A stretch of 64,000 nucleotides of DNA from assembly GCA_028023455.1 (NCBI GenBank), contig JAQFVV010012402.1:12444292-12508291 (forward strand), given 5' to 3'. The DNA comes from Epiperipatus broadwayi (taxonomy: Eukaryota > Onychophora > Udeonychophora > Euonychophora > Peripatidae). Positions 59,469 to 64,000 of the stretch are shown here, in pieces. The notes beneath the pieces are model-generated. The model worked only from the letters and a program-made list of their open reading frames with translations. It was not told where the DNA came from and did no database searches. The position numbers and the translations under genes were made by a program. Numbering within the stretch: position 1 is the stretch's first letter; every line of letters begins with the position of its first letter.

Positions 59469-60590
59469 CTAATAAAACAAAAGCCAAAATGATAAAACTA
59501 CTCACCAACATAAAACTGAAATATCAATAAAAATTAAAAATAATCAAAATTGCTGTAAATATAATTAAAAAATAGCAATCTGATATGAAAGGGTCACAAC
59601 AACTGGATTCCTATATTAACATTAGGGATTGAAGACAGTTAAGCAAAAGAAAATGGAGGATGAGGCAAAGAATAATGATGAATAATTTAATTATAAATAT
59701 TAGTAATAATTATCAGATGAATTAAATCAAGAAGATTATAACTTTTATTTATTTTTCATTTATATATAACCTTAAAAAAAGTTTTTTCTTAGAAGTTCTT
59801 TCACGAGTTTTTGTAATTATTATTCTTTGATACTATTTTCAAAATGATAAATTAAATAATTTGAAACATATTATATTTTGGTAAAAATATTGCTTGAGTA
59901 ACTGTAATTTGTATAAGTTATAAAGCTAGTGTTTGTGACTCCATAAAAAAGAGAAAAGAAAAGAAACTTAAATATAGAAAGATATTGTAAGTTAAAAGCA
60001 ATAAAAAAAAGATTGCTGAAAGATAAAATAAAATAGGAATAATAATGCAGGAAAGGTCTGATGGATTTAAGTATAAAAAAAGATACTATTGTTTAATTAG
60101 AGCAGAAAGCTATTTAAAACTAATTAAAGAAAAGAGTAAAGAGAAAGGGTTAGTATAATCAATATTTGAAAGACTAATTGCAGGTGAAAGGAATGTATAC
60201 GGATGCAATTAGAAGCTTGACGATAATTTGGAAAAAAATACATTGCTGGGGGGATTAATACCGGATATTAGACAGGGAAATGTATAACTAGTGTGTGTCA
60301 AAAAGAGCAGGAGCTTTTTCTTACCCTTCGTGTATGATACTGCCTGCTGTTGTGTCGTGGGATATTAAAAAAAAGGACCCAGAAAAAAAGCTGTTGGAAA
60401 AGTTGTAGCGACTTTTCTGCCACAAGGGACATTATCCCAGAGACCGAGCCTCTGTAGCTGCAACAGCTGGATAGGGAACTTAAACAGACCACACACGGTC
60501 TTATTTTTATTTACATACACCTGATAAGACTTCATGAGAACTGTGCAGAATCGGATTGTGAGTATAAACAATTTTAGTCATTGATACGTA
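59469..60590. other. XPO5 intron or upstream sequence, includes a GC-richer island
   Basis: 59470-60290 is AT-rich with a faint coding-like + strand stretch at about 60040-60285 (LLGGLIPDIRQGNV and others) of unknown origin. 60290-60580 is a more balanced-composition block of unknown nature ending at the 5' truncation of the RTE element. No exon or open domain was recognised in it. Confidence 0.35.
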
Positions 60591-60591
60591 T

Positions 60592-61970
60592 GTGAAGAAA
60601 GGGAAGGCTCCAGGTAATGATGGAATTATAATTGATATATTAAAAGAAGCAGGTGAAGAAATAGAAATTTTTTTAGCAAAGTTATATACCAAATGTCTAA
60701 ATGATAAAGATGTACCAGATGATTGGAAGAATGCAGTATTAATACTAATATTTAAAAAAGGTGATAAAGAAGATATTAGAAATTACAGACCTAATCAGTC
60801 TTTTATCAGTTTTATACAAAATTTTTACTAAGATAATTACAACTCATCTACAGAAAACACTGGATTTCCACCAACCAAGAGAACAAGCTGGATTTAAAAG
60901 TGGTTTTAGTACAGATCATATCCAGATATTGAGAGAAATTATAGAAAGGACAAATGAATATGAATTGCCATTAGGCTTAGGATTTGTAGACTATGAAAAG
61001 GCATTTGATTCTATAAACATTTCTTCAGTGATTAAAGCATTGGATCACCAAGGTGTAGATCCAAGATATCGTTATATTTTAAAGAATCTTTATAAAAATG
61101 CAACAGCAACAATTAGATTACATAATGATAGTAGGAAAATCAACATTGAAAAGGGTGTAAGACAGGGTGACTCCATATCTCCAAAACTTTTTACAGCAGC
61201 TGCAAGAAGTATTTTGTGGATTAAAATGGGAAACTAAAGGAGTGAAAGTAAATGGAGATTATTTAAGTCATTTAGATTTTGCAGATGATGTAGTTGTTTT
61301 TGCAAATAATGCTTTAGAGCTACAGGAAATGTTGCAGGAGTTATCAGATGAAAGTAGGACTAAAGATAAATGTTAAAAAGACTAAAGTAATGTTTAATAG
61401 ATTTTCTCAAAATATGAAAATGAAGATTGATTATGATGAGTTAGAAGTTAACAGTTACAAATACCTTGGTCAGATTATTAATACAGATGGAAATATAATG
61501 GATGAAATTAATCATAGAATTAAACTTGGTTGGAGTGCTTTTGGTAGAAATAACTTGATACTAAAAGGAAATATGCCTATGTGTTTGAAAAAGAAGGTTT
61601 TTTATAAATGTATTTTGCCAGTTCTTACTTATGGATCTGAGACTTGGACACTTAATAGAAGAGCAATATAGAGACTTCAGACCACTCAAAGAAGTATGGA
61701 GAGATGCATGTTGGGAGTAACAAGAAGGGATCAAAAACGCAATGTATGGGTAAGAGAACAAACAGGTGTTACTGACCTCATTGAAAAAATTAAAACCCTG
61801 AAGTGGAGTTGGGCTGGACATATTGTTAGAAGAGAATTGAAATTTTAAACTGGATCCAAGAGATTGTAAAAGACCCAGAAAGAGACCACATGTGAGATGG
61901 ATGGATGGATTGAACTTGGAGAGACCTTCATCTTGCAGTGGATTGATAATGGTTGATGATGATGTGTATG
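60592..61970 (+). pseudogene. RTE-clade LINE, 5'-truncated reverse transcriptase
   Basis: Non-LTR retrotransposon reverse transcriptase, lacking its endonuclease. In order it shows [20 protein letters not shown] (finger), [50 protein letters not shown] (first palm Asp), GVRQGDSISPKLF, LDFADDVVVFA (catalytic FADD), then KINVKKTKVMFN and YLGQIINTDGN. Thumb and C-terminal KWSWAGHIVRR follow. Three frameshifts (about 60790, 61200 and 61350) and an in-frame TAG at 61669 kill it. The 3' end carries a gttgatgatgatg run typical of RTE tails. This degree of preservation makes it one of the younger retroelements here. It is antisense to XPO5. Confidence 0.9.
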
Positions 61971-62520
61971 CTTAAATGCACATACATATGTAGATATAAA
62001 CTTAGAGAAAAAGTAAGAATTTTAAAAGACTTATTCTTTTAAAATAGTAAATAAAAGATTTATAACTTTTGTAAAAATTAATACCAGTCTAATTAATGAG
62101 AGTAGAATATGTCATTAATGAAATAAAACAATTAAAGGAATTCGTGTTTAGATTTCCTTTATAAGATAAACTGAAATAACTCATTAATTAAAATCAGTGA
62201 TAACAATGTAAATTCTTGTATGGAGCATTGAAATGAAGAATCACCTGAGCAAATGGACAGGAATACGAGCCAATCAACTTCAGGGATTGAAACAATGAAT
62301 ACCTCAGTACAATTTGGATCAACAAGTGGACAATTCATTCTTGGAGTTTCACCTATGCACACAAACATATATATTGGAGCAGATCATCTCCCATTGCACA
62401 GTGACTTCAAGTGCGGAAAGCTGGCCTCCAAACGTATGAACAGTCAGCTAAGACTCTTACAGGTCATATTGATCTAAAGTATTATTTATGTATGCCTTCG
62501 GGCCTTATTATGTTAAAAGA
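61971..62520. other. Spacer between RTE and Gypsy elements
   Basis: 62230-62480 has more complex sequence and an open + strand frame (62253-62477, TSQSTSGIETMNTSVQFGST) without a recognised domain. It may belong to either neighbouring element. Confidence 0.35.
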
Positions 62521-62522
62521 TT

Positions 62523-63060
62523 GTATATATGTAAGAAGTTAAAACGCTACTAAGGATTGTTCATTAAATTATCTAAATATTAACTGTTTAGTGGTGATTT
62601 CTACTTTTGGGAAGTGCTCTCTTAGATCAGAAAAACATAGCAGTTATTTACTCAGGTCTAAGAATAGTTAAGACAGTGGTTAGCTTTTAATTGTGGGGAG
62701 TATTAGCATTTATTGGAAAACAGTCCTTCAATTCAAAAACTTATTTGATTACATTAGTAAATGCAGAACTTTAGGAAGGGATATGAGCGTGGATAATTGC
62801 TGTTTGGTCAGTTGTTGGTAGTCATTGTAATTACAGAAGACACAACCAAGTCTGCCAAAGTATAAGCTGGCACAGTTTACAAGTGCCTGCAAGCCAGGAA
62901 TAGTAAGAAAGGCGGATGCGGTTGTCAAATTATATATAATGTGTTATGTATGCTAATGTAAATAAATATATTGTCATCTTTACTTTATTTCTTTTAAAAC
63001 TTATAGTCTATGATTTTTGTTATATTGTTGGAATTCAACTTCATTATTGAATACACAACA
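62523..63060 (+). mobile_element. Probable 5' LTR of a Ty3/Gypsy element
   Basis: The 3' boundary AATACACAACA at 63060 is followed four bases later by a primer-site-like TGGTGCAGTCACAG (63065-63078) and then by gag. An AATAAA lies at about 62962-62967. The 5' boundary is not certain: TG dinucleotides near 62512-62525 are candidates, and the second LTR is outside the window. Confidence 0.45.
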
Positions 63061-63064
63061 AAGT

Positions 63065-63082
63065 TGGTGCAGTCACAGTCAT
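63065..63082 (+). promoter_or_regulatory. Putative tRNA primer-binding site
   Basis: TGGTGCAGTCACAGTC directly follows the LTR end. LTR-element primer sites begin TGG to pair with a tRNA 3' CCA. The partner tRNA is not identified. A similar tggtccagtcacagt recurs at 63115-63129. Confidence 0.4.
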
Positions 63083-63184
63083 ATTTGAACCCTGAGTGTA
63101 AGGATTTAACAAAATGGTCCAGTCACAGTAATGATTCAAAGCTAGGAAAAGTTTGGGGAAATTAACAATCATTAGCAAGAAAAA

Positions 63185-63896
63185 AGTCATTAGAACAGTC
63201 AGTGATATGTGAATTTGATGTCAGTAATGTGGCGGAATGGCCACTATACGCTACACAGATAGAAAATTTTTTTTTGCTCAATGTGATTGAGAGCAATAAA
63301 AGAAAGGTAATGGTGCTAATGTGTTTATTAGGAAGAAGGTAATAGATATAATAAATAAGTATTGTGACATACCCATAAAGGGGATGGTATCATATGAAGA
63401 GATAGTCAAAAAACTAAATGACCATTTTAGCTCCAGACAGTCTAAACATATAGTCAGATTGTCATTAAGAAACAGAAGACAAATTAAGGTCAGAACGATA
63501 AAACAATATGGTATGGCTTTAAAAGAATTAGCAAAAGATTGCATATATGGAGATTATGTAGATGAGACCTTACTAGATCATTTTTTGAGGTCTGACTCAG
63601 ACAAAATCTGCTGACAAAAACGAATTTAAATTTTGAGTCAGGTATTAAGAAGGGATGGCTCACACACTGATAATAAGCAGCATTTTTTAAAAATAAAATT
63701 GAAAAATGAGAATAAAATTGCAGTTGGAAAAACTGATCGAAAGGAATGGGATAAAAGCAATAGCACTAGCAAAAGAATGAATTGTTTTTGCTGTGGCAAA
63801 GCTGGGCAGATGAAAAGAGAGTGCAAATTTTGAAATGAAAGATGTCATAACTGTAAACAGAAAGAGCATTTGGCAAAAATATGTAGGAAAATGGAT
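63185..63896 (+). pseudogene. Ty3/Gypsy Gag, broken, runs to zinc knuckles
   Basis: Gag is the capsid/nucleocapsid protein of LTR retrotransposons. Near 63205-63345 the frame reads CEFDVSNVAEWPLYATQIEN then FFLLNVIE, the Gypsy Gag capsid start (F..W..Y...L..FF..N.I). A one-base shift near 63345 leads to 63321-63614, VSYEEIVKKLNDHFSSRQSK and ALKELAKDCIYG, the capsid C-terminal block. A third frame (63633-63833) ends in CFCCGKAGQMKREC, a CCHC knuckle with Gln in place of His. After an in-frame TGA at 63831, CHNCKQKEHLAKIC is a perfect CCHC knuckle. Protease and polymerase would lie beyond the window. Two breaks and one stop make this copy inactive. Confidence 0.85.
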
Positions 63897-64000
63897 TAAA
63901 AAGCTAGTCCGGAGAGACATCGAACTAGAAAAACGAAAGGAGTGGTAACAGACAATATTTCTAATATTAATAACACAAGAGCAAACAGGAAAAATAAGTT

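Overview
This window is intron- and repeat-dominated nuclear DNA from a strongly AT-rich animal, probably an invertebrate. By eye it is about three quarters A+T; I did not count. The support is spliced exons of two conserved animal genes with GT/AG junctions, animal-type transposons (hAT, Penelope-like, RTE, Ty3/Gypsy, tRNA-derived SINEs) and TTAGGG-like telomeric motifs. The phylum cannot be fixed from sequence alone; a mollusc, chelicerate or cnidarian would all fit. There is no bacterial-style gene organisation, no rRNA, no convincing tRNA gene and no CRISPR array.

Host genes. On the + strand, exons at 9521-9599 and 9712-9869 encode the conserved C-terminus of the mismatch-repair/meiotic recombination protein MLH3; a possible last exon lies at 27342-27401. 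On the - strand, four exons (59328-59468, 47235-47303, 47055-47153, 37712-37861) encode the last 152 residues of exportin-5 (XPO5), the Ran-GTP-dependent exporter of hairpin RNAs. All junctions keep phase 0. The genes converge tail to tail. Upstream exons of XPO5 must lie beyond 64 kb or be unrecognised here. Upstream MLH3 exons lie before the window or are unrecognised.

Layout. 1-7 kb: two long diverged direct repeats flank a decayed coding relic, possibly an old LTR element. 8.8-9.5 kb: LINE relic. 9.5-9.9 kb: MLH3. 10-18.2 kb: a nest of inverted-repeat and TG...CA-ended elements bordered by TA runs, with an 81-bp tandem array and a SINE. 19.1-21.9 kb: hAT transposon with an 8-bp target duplication and a dead transposase. 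23.1-23.9 kb: N-terminal piece of a Penelope-like element (PLE). 24.7-26.4 kb: a 1.7-kb element with long terminal inverted repeats and an 8-bp target duplication. 33.6-35.65 kb: LINE relic on the - strand. 37.7-59.5 kb: XPO5 exons and giant introns. 60.6-62 kb: RTE retrotransposon. 62.5-64 kb: 5' end of a Ty3/Gypsy element, running off the window.

The most striking structure is a palindrome of about 2.6 kb in the last XPO5 intron. It is two almost identical 1.2-kb PLE 3' fragments, each with a GIY-YIG endonuclease domain, placed head to head around 83 bp. The XPO5 primary transcript should contain a long perfect RNA duplex. A second notable item is a 1.4-kb terminal-inverted-repeat element at 49.1-50.5 kb that carries telomere-like TTAGGG arrays. 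I found no clear multi-gene novel system; most unexplained sequence looks like decayed transposons.
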